Below are positions 53,729-63,995 of a DNA stretch of 64,000 nucleotides, in pieces. The stretch lies in contig CAZOPV010000005.1 in assembly GCA_964582085.1 (NCBI GenBank), positions 1-64,000 of the forward strand. The letters are read 5' to 3'. Under the pieces are notes generated by a model that did not search any database, was not told the DNA's origin, and saw only the letters and a program-made list of their open reading frames with translations. A program made the translations under genes and the position numbers. The stretch comes from JADGNF01 sp964582085. Its GTDB lineage: Archaea; Thermoproteota; Bathyarchaeia; Bathyarchaeales; Bathycorpusculaceae. Within the stretch, counting starts at the first letter, position 1. The number at the start of each line of letters is the position of its first letter.

Positions 53729-56473
53729 CTATTTTTGTTTTCTTAGGAAAAGTGCTGCAACTACTACAACCATTATGACTACGATTGCTGCAGCTGCAAT
53801 TATGTAGGTGTCGGTTGGTGGTTGGGCTTCAGGTAATGGTGCAACAGAAGGTGACGCGGTCGGAGTTTGTGTAGGAACTATCGTCGGTGCTGCTGAAGTT
53901 GGAGCTACGGTAGGTTGAGGCGAGGGGGCTTGACCAACTGCGATATATGTTGAATCGGTAGAGCCATAGTATGAGTTGCTACCCTCGAAGGTGGCGATAA
54001 CTTGGTAGATGCCTTCAATTTCAGGGGTCCATACTATGCCGTATTTGCCGTTGATGTCGCTGGTTGCTGTTCCTATGTTGATGAGGTTTCTGTTAGGGTC
54101 AATAGCAGTGAGTTTAATAGTAACACCTACAGCGTTGGTTGGTTTTGGTTTCTGCATGTATATGTATTCCATCCAAGCCGCTTGACTTTGATCAGACATC
54201 GCAGGAATCGTACTGAATGCCCCGCTAGCCACTTTCGCCTTTGCGCCCGCCGACTGGTCGGTTACTGTTCCTCTGATGATGATGCTTTCTCCTCTGGATA
54301 TAACTGTGGCTGGAGCATCGACTGTTGTGGCGCTAGGACCTTTACCGATAGCGTATAAGGAGTTGTCATAGTAGTTATAGTATACCAAAACTCCATCAGC
54401 AAGAACCGCGGTAGACGTACCTGTTCCACCAGTTTGACCTGACCAACTCAGCATCTTGTAGATTTCCGCTCCTGTAAATGCGTCAACGCAATAAATTGAG
54501 TTCCCGCGGTACAGAGGGGTATTTGGTGAGTGCTCGTTGTTAAATGCGTATACTTTGCCGTCGGCTATGGCAGCTATAAAGATTGGTCTGAGACCCCAAG
54601 GCGTGTCAATGCCGCTGTTTGTGTTGTTGTATTTCCAGACTAAGTTGCCGTTTGCTGTGTTGATGCATAAAAGTTCTCCGCCGAAACCTTGTACATACAG
54701 GTTGCCATAGGCTACTGCTCCTCTTTGGCCTCCCCCTTCACCGCTTCCGTAGTATTGGTAAGCACGGACTGGGATGTTGGTGGGTCCCCAAAGCAAACGC
54801 CCAGTGTCTAGACTGTATCCTGAGAACTGCATTGTTTCAACATCAGCCATAAGTATTACGCGGTTTACTGGGTCAATAGGCAAAGTCAAGAATCGCCTTG
54901 TGAGGTTGCCTGAGGGTGCGGGATAACTTTGTTTCCAAAGCAGTTGTCCGCGGCTTTCTGGTTTGTCGCTTATAGCCCACATGGTCCAAGGGTCTGGGGT
55001 GAACTTATCGCCTACACCCGCAGCAATGGCACTGCTTCTGCCAAGTATTATGTCTCCTGGTAGAATCTGAACAATGGCGGGCGCCGCGTTTCCAGTTAGA
55101 TCAGCTGTTATCGAGACGTTCCACGAATATGCTTGGCTCATGTTAACGGATTTGCCGTTGGGGCGCCATTGCCAAGCGCTAGTGGTTGTGCCTAAACCTG
55201 CATGCAAGCCCATTTGCTCTTTAGTGTTGTTCCACAAAGCCAGCCACCCACTTTTCGTAGCGGTGCTGTAACTGAGGACATAACGCACGATTTCGCCTTT
55301 GTCGGTATACACCTCGGTACCTGTCGGTACGCCTGTTTCATTGAACAACCATTTGCCCGTATATGCGTCAAAGCCTTGCCAAGTTGTAACGCCTGCTGAT
55401 GTAGAGGTCTGCCATAATATGCCACCAACTACACCGTGCTGATTGGGTGATTCGTAACAGTAAAGTTGCCCGAAGGTTGGCGAGGGAATCAAGGATAACG
55501 CCGTACTTGTAGCAGAGACACTGTTATTGCGTACATTAATTTCATCGCTGTGCCACAGTACCTCGCCTGTCTTCAAATCAAGGCACGTATAACCTCCGCC
55601 TGTGTTTGAGTGCCCAAGCGGCTCAGCGTAGTATACTCTGCCCTGCATGACGATGGCGTTGGTGAATCTGCCCTCGTAAGAGCCACCTGAGTAGAAACCC
55701 GCGTCTGGAACTGCACTACCTGTATACCCGGAAACTGGAGCCCAGTTGCCGCCAACGACTCCGCCGAACTCAATTGGACGTACCCAGAGTATGTGTGGAC
55801 TGCTAGGTCCTTCGCCTGTTTGCCAAAGGTTGTAACCGCCTTTTTGGGCGCCGCGTAACCAGTTAGATGCGATGCCAGACCAATGGACATTGTCGGCGGA
55901 TATTGGCCGCGTCCAATAATTGGTTGGAAGAGGGTACTCTTCCACTGGAGCCACTGGAGTTTGTTGTACAGTTAAAGTTGCTGACGCAGTACTCGGCAGA
56001 AAAGTATCGTTTATGTAGACGCTGTTTGATCCTGGCAAGCCATTGGTGGGATGATAAAGGGAAAGCACTTGTCCTGGATATCTGAACACAAATGTGTACT
56101 GACCAAGCTGTGTAGGAGTGTATAACGTGAATGTGGAACCTGTTGGGTCAGAGTCGAATGGACCAAGCGTTTCAGTGGTGCTGTCAGGCTTTGTAATCGT
56201 CACAGTGAAGCCACGCCACCTGTCGCCTGCATTTCCAGCAGCTGTAGGAGGAGCCATATGGAGCCACATGACAAGAAATACGTGCTGGTTAACACCTACG
56301 GGGTTAGGTGAAATTGCGAGATACGCGTAGGTTGGAATAGATATTGGAGGGGTGCTTGCACTAGCAATTGGGAAAAATGAGAGCATACTGAGGAGTAAAA
56401 GAAATGCCAAAGTGATTGCTGCAAGAGTTTTACTGGTTGAGGCTTTTGCCTTATTAACACTATTCTTACTCAT
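53729..56473 (-). CDS. secreted PQQ-type beta-propeller surface protein, second copy
   Basis: 914 residues from ATG 56473 with GGAGAG seven bases upstream, the same signal and spacing as the paralogue at 14.2-16.9 kb. Signal segment (residues about 14-36), Ig-like domain (IPTYAYLAISPNPVGVNQ), propeller (GELLCINTANGNLVWKYNN; LYAIGKGPSATT), a second Ig-like domain with YIYMQKPKPTNAVGV, Pro/Thr spacer, TM helix and RKQK. Extracellular and anchored. TATA AAGTTTTAAATG at 56518-56530. Likely abundant envelope protein or exoenzyme; substrate unknown. Confidence 0.75.
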   Translation of the reverse strand: MSKNSVNKAKASTSKTLAAITLAFLLLLSMLSFFPIASASTPPISIPTYAYLAISPNPVGVNQHVFLVMWLHMAPPTAAGNAGDRWRGFTVTITKPDSTTETLGPFDSDPTGSTFTLYTPTQLGQYTFVFRYPGQVLSLYHPTNGLPGSNSVYINDTFLPSTASATLTVQQTPVAPVEEYPLPTNYWTRPISADNVHWSGIASNWLRGAQKGGYNLWQTGEGPSSPHILWVRPIEFGGVVGGNWAPVSGYTGSAVPDAGFYSGGSYEGRFTNAIVMQGRVYYAEPLGHSNTGGGYTCLDLKTGEVLWHSDEINVRNNSVSATSTALSLIPSPTFGQLYCYESPNQHGVVGGILWQTSTSAGVTTWQGFDAYTGKWLFNETGVPTGTEVYTDKGEIVRYVLSYSTATKSGWLALWNNTKEQMGLHAGLGTTTSAWQWRPNGKSVNMSQAYSWNVSITADLTGNAAPAIVQILPGDIILGRSSAIAAGVGDKFTPDPWTMWAISDKPESRGQLLWKQSYPAPSGNLTRRFLTLPIDPVNRVILMADVETMQFSGYSLDTGRLLWGPTNIPVRAYQYYGSGEGGGQRGAVAYGNLYVQGFGGELLCINTANGNLVWKYNNTNSGIDTPWGLRPIFIAAIADGKVYAFNNEHSPNTPLYRGNSIYCVDAFTGAEIYKMLSWSGQTGGTGTSTAVLADGVLVYYNYYDNSLYAIGKGPSATTVDAPATVISRGESIIIRGTVTDQSAGAKAKVASGAFSTIPAMSDQSQAAWMEYIYMQKPKPTNAVGVTIKLTAIDPNRNLINIGTATSDINGKYGIVWTPEIEGIYQVIATFEGSNSYYGSTDSTYIAVGQAPSPQPTVAPTSAAPTIVPTQTPTASPSVAPLPEAQPPTDTYIIAAAAIVVIMVVVVAALFLRKQK

Positions 56474-56780
56474 TTTGAATCTCTCCAAATCCTATTCGGT
56501 ATTTTATGTTAAATGCGCATTTAAAACTTTGCAAACACCGAGTCTGCAGCATTTGGGTGATAATTAAAGTTTAGAAAAATGCTTTGTATACTTAATAATT
56601 CGCCTAACAACACCCTCTTCAATGAACAAAGCCAGATTATTCTGTTTTTTACAACTTTAAAATAAAGTAGCGGTCAGAAAAATTAGGCGCCAAAAAGTAA
56701 TTGCAAACAAATTATACAAATTTAATACAGATCAAAGTTACATGAATAAATTTCAAGCCTAAGCATTGATCCAATTTTAA
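56474..56780. other. 307-base intergenic region
   Basis: Contains the surface-protein promoter (TATA at 56518-56530, GGAGAG ribosome site at 56481-56486 on the complementary strand). No gene is visible in the rest, which is A/T-rich and carries T tracts suitable for the end of the upstream MEMO-eno operon. Confidence 0.4.
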
Positions 56781-57632
56781 CTATTTTTTGAAGCTTACCG
56801 CTGCATAGCCCACCACACTGGATTTGTCACCTGTAATGTCTCCGCTAGTTTGGTGACTTAAAAGTTCAGCTCTACGTGCACCTGAGGCTTTGGCATAAGT
56901 TATCAAAGCTCCTATCGGCGCGTAACCGCAAGCACTGATGTTTTGATTTTCAAGAACTGTGTAGAATTTATGTTCATCCAGTGCTTCAACAGCGTTTAAC
57001 GCCGCAAAATCCTTTTTTTCCACCTCTGCCTGCGATTCGTAGTGAGTAAAATCTGAAGAAGCAATAACCACCGCGTTACGGTTCCGCAAAATTGCAGCCA
57101 AGGCTTTGCCGATTTCCCTAGCAGACTCCAAGTCCTGCATAAGAAAACAAATCGGCACAAACTTAAACTCGCCATCGTATAGATACTGTAAAAAAGGCAA
57201 CTGTACTTCAATGGAGTGTTCTTGGCTATGGGCAACATCATCTACATCTAAAACACTGGTTTGCTGCAATAAGTCCTCAGCAACTGCTTTGTCAATTGCT
57301 ACGTCACCAAAAGGGGTACGCCAAAAACCCTCCTTAACAACAGCCACTCCACTACCGTGGCCTGTGTGGTTGGGACCAAGAATCACCACGGTGTCGGGTT
57401 TGCCGTCGGCTGCCAAAGAAAAGTATGCGTTTGCCGCTACAGAGCCAGAATAAACGTAGCCTGCATGCGGGCAAACTAGCCCAACAATTTCGCGAGGGCC
57501 ATCCATATTGACTTTTGGAAGTTTTTTTGGACCAAAAGAATGGAGAAAACAGGATTCAACCTGAACCTTAAGGGCATCGGCGGCCCACTCGTAGAACATT
57601 CCCGCTACAGCTGGGCGCCGAATTTTAGCCAT
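56781..57632 (-). CDS. MEMO-like family protein (AmmeMemoRadiSam system protein B)
   Basis: 283 residues. The start IRRPAVAGMFYEWAADALKV and GLVCPHAGYVYSGSVAANAY, ILGPNHTGHGSGVAVV, HSQEHSIEVQLPFLQYL and ASSDFTHYE are the MEMO1 pattern with His and Cys residues at a dioxygenase-like site. Function in archaea is unknown; in some genomes it occurs with an AMMECR1 and a radical SAM gene, not seen here. Part of the archaeal eno-rpsB-memo group. Confidence 0.9.
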   Translation of the reverse strand: MAKIRRPAVAGMFYEWAADALKVQVESCFLHSFGPKKLPKVNMDGPREIVGLVCPHAGYVYSGSVAANAYFSLAADGKPDTVVILGPNHTGHGSGVAVVKEGFWRTPFGDVAIDKAVAEDLLQQTSVLDVDDVAHSQEHSIEVQLPFLQYLYDGEFKFVPICFLMQDLESAREIGKALAAILRNRNAVVIASSDFTHYESQAEVEKKDFAALNAVEALDEHKFYTVLENQNISACGYAPIGALITYAKASGARRAELLSHQTSGDITGDKSSVVGYAAVSFKK

Positions 57633-57637
57633 CTGTT

Positions 57638-58399
57638 TTAGGTATCCTCCTCTTCTGCCCGAGATATCTTTGCTTCGAAATCGTCTATGGTTTCTTTTGG
57701 GTTCTGGTCAGGAGGCAGTTCTCCTCTTTCACGAAGTACTTGTCTAGCTAAAAGCCAGAAAATTATGGCTAGGGCACGTCTACCCTTGTTATTAGTTGGA
57801 ATAACAAAGTCAACACCTGCAAACTCGTTGTCGGTACTGCAAAGCGCTACAATTGGGATGCCTACGTCTGAAGCTTCTTTGACTGCTTGTGCGTCTGCGC
57901 GTGGATCTGAAACTACGATGAGTTCTGGGTCTACACGATTAGGGTATTGAGGGTTTGAAAGCATACCAGGTATGAATCGACCTATCAGCGGAGTCGCACC
58001 TGTAACTTCACAGAATTTCTTTACTGGTTCATGAGCATAGAGTCTCGTTGCAGCTACAGCTATTTTTGCGGATTCAATGCGAGCAAGGAATTTGCCTGCT
58101 ACGCGGATTCGGTCGTCAGTTTTCTTGACGTCTAAAACGAACAACCCATCGGGTCTTACACGGTAGATGAAAGATTCCATATCTCGGGTTTTCATTCGAG
58201 TCCCGATGTGGATACCCGCAGACAAGAGTGTGTCTCGTGGCAACAGAAGATTTTCACCTTCTACTGGTGGAGCTTCTTGACTTTGCGGGACTGTAGGTTG
58301 TTGAGGGTCTGGTTCTGTTTTGGATTCGACAATCTTACTTTCCTGTGCCTCTTGGGGCGCAGTTTCAGATTGCGATTTTTTTATTTCTTCTTCTGACAT
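57638..58399 (-). CDS. rpsB: small-subunit ribosomal protein uS2
   Basis: 253 residues. Residues 48-230 are the uS2 fold: LLSAGIHIGTRMKTRDMESF, FVLDVKKTDDRIRVAGKFLA, RFIPGMLSNP, ELIVVSDPRADAQAVKEASD and GIPIVALCSTDN. The first 45 residues are a Gln/Glu/Pro-rich extension (about 50 residues longer than many archaeal uS2), and the tail is acidic. It lies five bases from the MEMO gene and 21 from enolase. Confidence 0.95.
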   Translation of the reverse strand: MSEEEIKKSQSETAPQEAQESKIVESKTEPDPQQPTVPQSQEAPPVEGENLLLPRDTLLSAGIHIGTRMKTRDMESFIYRVRPDGLFVLDVKKTDDRIRVAGKFLARIESAKIAVAATRLYAHEPVKKFCEVTGATPLIGRFIPGMLSNPQYPNRVDPELIVVSDPRADAQAVKEASDVGIPIVALCSTDNEFAGVDFVIPTNNKGRRALAIIFWLLARQVLRERGELPPDQNPKETIDDFEAKISRAEEEDT

Positions 58400-58420
58400 T
58401 GTGTTTTTTCTCCGTTACTT

Positions 58421-59671
58421 TCAAATTTTCAAGTTTGCCATCTTGGCTCGGTTGCCAAGGAAATGTTCTATTCGGATGAGTTCGTTTAGTTTGGCTATAC
58501 GTGTACCTTCAACTACGCCAGTTTTAATTATGGGACAACCGAATGCTACAGCCAGATGCGCAATGTGCCAGTCGGTTGTGTCTCCGCTGCGATGAGACAT
58601 GACGCAAGCGTAGCCGTTGCGTTGTGCGTTTTGGATTGTTTCTAATGATTCGGTTAAGGTGCCGATTTGGTTAACTTTTATGATTATTGCGTTTCCAGCT
58701 CCCACTTTGATCCCCTGGCTTAAACGTTCATTGTTTGTAGTAAATAGGTCGTCGCCGCAGATTATGCAGTTTTTGACCTGTTTATTTAGAGCGGCGAAGC
58801 TTTTGAAGTCTTCTTCGTGGAAAGCATCTTCAACATAGGTAAGGTGATATTTCTCGATCATCTCTTTAACGTATTCAAGTTGTTCGCTGGCGTCACGCTT
58901 TTTTCCTTCGTTTTTGTAGTAGTACACCTGCTCTTTTTCATCCCAAAGAGAAGAAGCTGCTATGTCAACGCCGAAACCACACTCAAAGTCCATTTCGCCG
59001 CTGACTTCCTCGCAGGCTTTAGAAATAATTTCAAATGCGGTGTCACCATCGATGTTTGCTATCCAAGCGCCTTCATCGCTTTTGCCTGCGGTGAACAGTT
59101 TATCTTTCTTTCTTAAGGCTTCGCCAATTTTTTTGTGAATTTGTGTGTTTGCGGTTACAGCCTCCAGAAAAGTCTCTGCGCCATGAGGGAGGGCGAGAAA
59201 TTCTTGAATGTCAGGGCTTTTACCACGTGCATGTTGACCCCCGGATATACAATTGCCAAGGGGATAAGGTAGAACGTTGGCGGTGCTCCCGCCGAGGAAC
59301 TGGAAAAGTAAAAGGCCATGTGAATTAGCAGCTGCTTCGGCATTTGCAAGAGAAATAGCAAACGCGGTATTTCCACCTATAACTTTGAAATTGTTTGTGC
59401 CATCAATTTCGTGAAGAGTGCTGTCAATTTCTTCTTGATAGTCCGCGTTTAACCCTGCAAGTTCAGGAGCGATAAGTTCGTCGACTTTTTTTACAGCTTG
59501 GTCTACGCCACCGTTAGGGTAATATATGACTTCGGCTTTTCCCCGACTTTTTCCTGCAGGTGCAGATGCTCGACCAAACCCTGAGGTGGTGATTACATCA
59601 ACTTCTATTGTTTCTTCTCCTCGGTTATTGAAGATTTTTCTAGCTATGAGGTCCTCAATTATTGATGACAC
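58421..59671 (-). CDS. eno: enolase
   Basis: 416 residues. 2-phosphoglycerate dehydratase of glycolysis/gluconeogenesis. Catalytic parts: GQHARGKSPDIQEFL-like loop, SDEGAWIAN, FGVDIAASSLWDE (Mg Asp), YVEDAFHEEDF (Glu), CGDDLFTTN (Asp), IIKVNQIGTLTE (Lys), MSHRSGDTTD and an end HFLG. The loop containing GQHARGKSPD differs from bacterial SxxGxxP but occurs in archaeal and some variant enolases. First gene of the eno-rpsB-memo operon. Confidence 0.94.
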   Translation of the reverse strand: MSSIIEDLIARKIFNNRGEETIEVDVITTSGFGRASAPAGKSRGKAEVIYYPNGGVDQAVKKVDELIAPELAGLNADYQEEIDSTLHEIDGTNNFKVIGGNTAFAISLANAEAAANSHGLLLFQFLGGSTANVLPYPLGNCISGGQHARGKSPDIQEFLALPHGAETFLEAVTANTQIHKKIGEALRKKDKLFTAGKSDEGAWIANIDGDTAFEIISKACEEVSGEMDFECGFGVDIAASSLWDEKEQVYYYKNEGKKRDASEQLEYVKEMIEKYHLTYVEDAFHEEDFKSFAALNKQVKNCIICGDDLFTTNNERLSQGIKVGAGNAIIIKVNQIGTLTESLETIQNAQRNGYACVMSHRSGDTTDWHIAHLAVAFGCPIIKTGVVEGTRIAKLNELIRIEHFLGNRAKMANLKI

Positions 59672-59830
59672 GTGTTTTCCTCAGGTGACTATAGCATATT
59701 TTTGCTCTTATTTTAGGTTTCGGAGATTAAAATATGGCGTTTAATGTATGCCTTTTGGGCAAAAAAGTTATGTAAGCATATGTGGCTGCTTTCTGCAATA
59801 AACCGATGCCCACTTTGTCTGCCAAGCAAC

Positions 59831-61177
59831 TTATTGCTTCTGGAATTTAGCTATAAAGAAACCGTTGCATTGATGGATATGCGGATACAACCGCTGGCAT
59901 TTATCTAAGCCTCTCAGCCCAGGCGAGCCCATTTTGGGCTCAATCTCAATCAAACTGAATTCTGGATGAACTTGCAAAAAGCGTTCCACAACCATTTCGT
60001 TCTCTTCAACAGTTATGCTACAGGTGTTATAGGTTAGAGTGCCTCCTGAAGCGACATATTGAGCACAGCTATTAATCATCTGCCACTGGATTTCAGCCAT
60101 TTTTTCGATGGATTTTTGATTGAGACGCCATTTAGCCGCGGGAAGTTTAGCGAAGACACCTGTGCTCGTGCAAGGAGGATCCAAAATCACCACGTCGGCT
60201 TGCCTATTAAAAGGCAAAGAGAGGCAGGCATCAGCAATTATGGGTTCAGCCATGTTAACCCACATACGTCCCACTTCTTGTCGCCAAGTTTTTATTCTTC
60301 GCCTAGAAAAGTCGACGGCATAAATTGAACCTTTATCCTGCATCAATTGCGCAAGATAGGTAGTTTTTGCACCTGGTGCCGAACAAACATCAAAGACTGT
60401 TGCCCCTGATTTAGGGTTAGCAGTTTCTGCAGCGAAGCAACTGGCTTTGTCTTGAATAAAAAAGTTGCCAAGGCGGAAACTGTCAGTTCTTGTAAGAGGA
60501 CGTTTAGAGCTGACAACTTTGAAGGCGTGTTGTAGAGGTTCAACTTTATCCACAATTATGCCGTCAGCATAAAGTTTGTGTAAAAGCGCCTCTTGCGAGC
60601 CACGCAGAGTGTTCAGTCGTATGTAGGTGGGCGGTGGATTTAGGTTACCTTTAAGAAAGGCAATGGCGTCGTTGCGACCAAAGAGGTTAAAACAGTACCT
60701 TACAAACCACGTTGGATGGAAAGTCTCCAGTGCAACGTGCTCTTCATCAGTTGCTTTGTCCAACAAGGGTTTTATTTTTTGGGTAAGCAAAAAACCGAGT
60801 ACCGGTTCAACGTACATCAACGTTTGCCAACCTAAAATTGCTCTGCCCAACTTGGCTATGTTCTGAGCTTCTTGCAGATCAGTTTTACCCCAGTTCTTGG
60901 CTACACGTGTTTGATAAACGTACAGCCTCAAAAACGCTTGCACACCCATAGTTAACTCGTCAAGAGTTTTAGATGTGAGTTGACTGTTGATAAATTTGTC
61001 AATGATGTTCTTATGCCTAACTGTTTCCACGACAAGACCGTAGCCTAAACGGACAGCATCAGGGTTTCGTATGCCCAGTTGTTTGACTACTCGACTGAGG
61101 GCCATGTGTTCGCTGATTTTTTGTAGTTCTATCCAACTGAGGGTCTCAATAGCTATGATCCAAGCGTCCTTCAACAA
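59831..61177 (-). CDS. RsmB/NOP2-type RNA m5C methyltransferase
   Basis: About 448 residues. The open frame extends to 61414, but the segment before about 61177 is antisense to the polymerase gene; TTG at 61175-61177 is preferred. N-terminal NusB-like helical domain, then FFIQDKASCFAAET, VFDVCSAPGAKTTYLAQLM (SAM), VILDPPCTSTGVF (catalytic Cys in motif IV) and YNTCSITVEENE (motif VI Cys). Methylates rRNA or tRNA cytosine. Divergent from polB with a TATA-like TTATTAAA near 61210. Confidence 0.88.
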   Translation of the reverse strand: MLKDAWIIAIETLSWIELQKISEHMALSRVVKQLGIRNPDAVRLGYGLVVETVRHKNIIDKFINSQLTSKTLDELTMGVQAFLRLYVYQTRVAKNWGKTDLQEAQNIAKLGRAILGWQTLMYVEPVLGFLLTQKIKPLLDKATDEEHVALETFHPTWFVRYCFNLFGRNDAIAFLKGNLNPPPTYIRLNTLRGSQEALLHKLYADGIIVDKVEPLQHAFKVVSSKRPLTRTDSFRLGNFFIQDKASCFAAETANPKSGATVFDVCSAPGAKTTYLAQLMQDKGSIYAVDFSRRRIKTWRQEVGRMWVNMAEPIIADACLSLPFNRQADVVILDPPCTSTGVFAKLPAAKWRLNQKSIEKMAEIQWQMINSCAQYVASGGTLTYNTCSITVEENEMVVERFLQVHPEFSLIEIEPKMGSPGLRGLDKCQRLYPHIHQCNGFFIAKFQKQ

Positions 61178-61301
61178 AGCAGTTACACAAATTAAACAGC
61201 GGCATACACCTTTAATAAGAATATGATATGTGTTTACCCTATTTTCCACTAAAGATTTTAGGCGTGTCTCATTAAAAGTTAGGAAGGGAAAAGAAACAAG
61301 G

Positions 61302-63995
61302 ATGCCGCAGTCCAAAAACTTAGATGCATGGCTCCAGCTGACCAAAAAACCAGCTGAAAAAGACAAAGTGGAAGAAACACAGCAAACCAGAAAAACAGAG
61401 ATGAAAGAGCACAAAAAAAACCTGCGGCCTTTTCCACCAAAAGCACCTGAAAATTTATCGCCTTCCTATTTCGTTTCAGCTACTTATGATGGGCGACAAA
61501 AGAAAGCAGTAGTTAAGCTTTATGAACCTAATGAAGGGAAAATTTACTTCTGGTATGACAACACAGGACATAAACCATACTGCTTAACCAACCTTTCACA
61601 GTTTGAACTAGAGAAGATGGACAGGGTAATCACTCATGAAGGTTTTGACCATTTTGAGCATGTAGAGCTGCTTGATGCATTAGCAGACAGAAAAGTTACG
61701 GTTACAAAAATCGTAACAAACGACCCACTAGCCGTAGGCGGCAAACCTCAGGGTAGTCTTCGGGAAATTATACCCGAAGAGTTCTCCAAAACCTCCGATA
61801 CGCCAATGAGGGAAGATGTCAAGGTTTGGGAAGCCAAAATCAAATACTACCAATCCTACATATATGATACCCGTTACTTGCCAGGAATGATTTTTGAAGT
61901 TAAAAAGGGTAAACTCACTCAAGTTTGGATAGAGGAAGCAGAAAAAACGATTGCGGCCCTCAAAGCCATCTTTAAAGGTGCAACAAAAGAAGAACTCGGA
62001 TACATCGAAGAGTGGGCTAGACTTATAGAGTACCCTGCACCCAAGTTTCGCCGTGCCGCTATAGACATCGAAGTTTATGCACCCATATCGTCTCGTGTTC
62101 CTGACCCCCGTGAAGCCGCCTACCCAGTGGTTTGTTGCTCTCTTTACGCCTCAGATAATCAAAAGAAAGTGTTGATGCTAAAACGGCAAGGCGTAAAAGT
62201 GGGAAACACAAAATTGCCAACTGACGTCGAATTGGAGTACTACGAAACTGAAGAAGACCTCCTCAGAGGCATCTTTGAAATTCTATGGGAATACCCTTTT
62301 GTTTTGACCTTCAACGGCGACGACTTTGACTTGCGGTATCTAACTCACAGAGCTACGAACCTTGGGATAGAGAAAAGAGAGATACCTATAGAAGTTGGCA
62401 GGAGAGTAAGCCTGCTCAAATATGGCGTGCACATTGATTTGTACAAGTTCTTCTTTAACCGAGCCATCCAAATCTATGCATTTAGCAACCGTTATCGCGA
62501 TGTCACCTTAAACGATGTGGGCAAAGGCGTTATTGGCTTGGAAAAAATTGTTTGCAACAAAGGCATAGGGGACTTATCATATACTGAGTTGGCAGAGTAC
62601 TGTTTTCGAGACTCAGAGATCACCTTTAAACTCACTAACTTCGAAGACGAACTTGCCATGAAACTTATCCTTGTCCTAACTAGGATCAGCAGCATGCCTA
62701 TGGAAGATGTAAGCCGCCAAGGTGTCTCCCGCTGGATAAGAAACTTTATGCACCGCGAACACCGCCACAAAAAAATGCTCATCCCCAACTCACAGGACAT
62801 ACTCACCCAGAAAGGACAAACCGCAACCAAAGCCATAATCAAAGGCAAAAAATATCAAGGAGCCATAGTCGTCGAACCAGTGCCAGGTGTACACTTTAAT
62901 GTAGCAGTTATGGACTTCCCCAGCCTGTACCCCTCTATTATTAAAGTCTGGAACCTCGGCTATCAATCAATCCTCTGTCCCCATGCTGAATGCAAACGCA
63001 ATATTATTCCAAACACGCCTCACTGGGTATGCACTAAAAAACGTGCAATGGAAAGCCTCCTCATAGGTTCTCTACGCGATCTGCGTGTGCAATGGTACAA
63101 AAATAAAGCCAAAGACAAGACCCTCACAGAAGAGCAGAGAAACTGGTACAAAGTGGCACAAGGCGCCCTCAAAGTCATCTTGAATGCCAGTTACGGCGTC
63201 TTTGGCGCAGAAAGCTTTGACCTCTACTGCCCACCCGTTGCGGAAGCTACTGCAGCCATAGGCAGATTCGCTATAACTAAAATACTTGAAAGAGCCAAAA
63301 CATTGGGCATACAAGTTTTGTATGGCGACACCGATAGTTTATTCTTGAAAAATCCATCGAAAGCGCAGATTGAAGATTTAGTCCACTGGACTGAACATGA
63401 ACTAAAAATGGGCATAGATGTGGATAAAATGTACAGATACGCCGTTTTCAGTAGCCGCAAGAAAAACTACCTCGGAGTACTTGAAGATGGATCCGTAGAT
63501 GTAAAAGGTTTAACAGGCAAGAAAAAGCACATTCCAGTTTTCATAAAAGACGCATTTAACCAGATGAAAGACTGTCTGGCACAAGTCAAGACGCCGGCCG
63601 AATTCGAGAAAGCAAAAAAAGACATAGCAAATATCGTCCGCGCCCGTTACACAAAACTGAAGCGACGAGAGTGGGAAGATATGAGTGAACTTGCCTTCAG
63701 CGTGGTACTAGGAGATGATCTTGAACGCTACACCAAAACTACTCCACAGCATGTGAAGGCGGCAAAAAGTTTGCAGCAAAGCGGCATAGAAGTGCGGGGA
63801 GGAGACCTTATACGTTTTGTTAAAACAATACGTGAACCTCATGTGAAACCTGTGGAGTTGGCTACCAAAAATGAGGTTGATGTGGACAAGTATATTGCAT
63901 ATTTACATAGTACATTTGACCAAGTGCTTGATGCTTTGGGGTTAAGTTTTGACGAAATTATAGGATTAACTAAACTTGAAAGATTTTTGGCATAA
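61302..63995 (+). CDS. polB: family B DNA polymerase
   Basis: 897 residues from ATG 61302 (in-frame start at 61230 lies in the divergent promoter). N-terminal domain, 3'-5' exonuclease with RAAIDIEVYAPI (ExoI), LTFNGDDFDLRY (ExoII) and YCFRDSEI (ExoIII). Polymerase motifs MDFPSLYPSIIKVWNLG (A), LNASYGVFGAESFDLY (B) and YGDTDSLFL (C), no intein. Complete at the window's right edge. Replicative/repair polymerase, B3/B1-like. Confidence 0.94.
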   Translation: MPQSKNLDAWLQLTKKPAEKDKVEETQQTRKTEMKEHKKNLRPFPPKAPENLSPSYFVSATYDGRQKKAVVKLYEPNEGKIYFWYDNTGHKPYCLTNLSQFELEKMDRVITHEGFDHFEHVELLDALADRKVTVTKIVTNDPLAVGGKPQGSLREIIPEEFSKTSDTPMREDVKVWEAKIKYYQSYIYDTRYLPGMIFEVKKGKLTQVWIEEAEKTIAALKAIFKGATKEELGYIEEWARLIEYPAPKFRRAAIDIEVYAPISSRVPDPREAAYPVVCCSLYASDNQKKVLMLKRQGVKVGNTKLPTDVELEYYETEEDLLRGIFEILWEYPFVLTFNGDDFDLRYLTHRATNLGIEKREIPIEVGRRVSLLKYGVHIDLYKFFFNRAIQIYAFSNRYRDVTLNDVGKGVIGLEKIVCNKGIGDLSYTELAEYCFRDSEITFKLTNFEDELAMKLILVLTRISSMPMEDVSRQGVSRWIRNFMHREHRHKKMLIPNSQDILTQKGQTATKAIIKGKKYQGAIVVEPVPGVHFNVAVMDFPSLYPSIIKVWNLGYQSILCPHAECKRNIIPNTPHWVCTKKRAMESLLIGSLRDLRVQWYKNKAKDKTLTEEQRNWYKVAQGALKVILNASYGVFGAESFDLYCPPVAEATAAIGRFAITKILERAKTLGIQVLYGDTDSLFLKNPSKAQIEDLVHWTEHELKMGIDVDKMYRYAVFSSRKKNYLGVLEDGSVDVKGLTGKKKHIPVFIKDAFNQMKDCLAQVKTPAEFEKAKKDIANIVRARYTKLKRREWEDMSELAFSVVLGDDLERYTKTTPQHVKAAKSLQQSGIEVRGGDLIRFVKTIREPHVKPVELATKNEVDVDKYIAYLHSTFDQVLDALGLSFDEIIGLTKLERFLA

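Noticed and set aside
61178..61414. N-terminal extension of the RNA methyltransferase frame
   Set aside because: It is antisense to the start of polB, crosses the divergent promoter, and lacks homology-like content.
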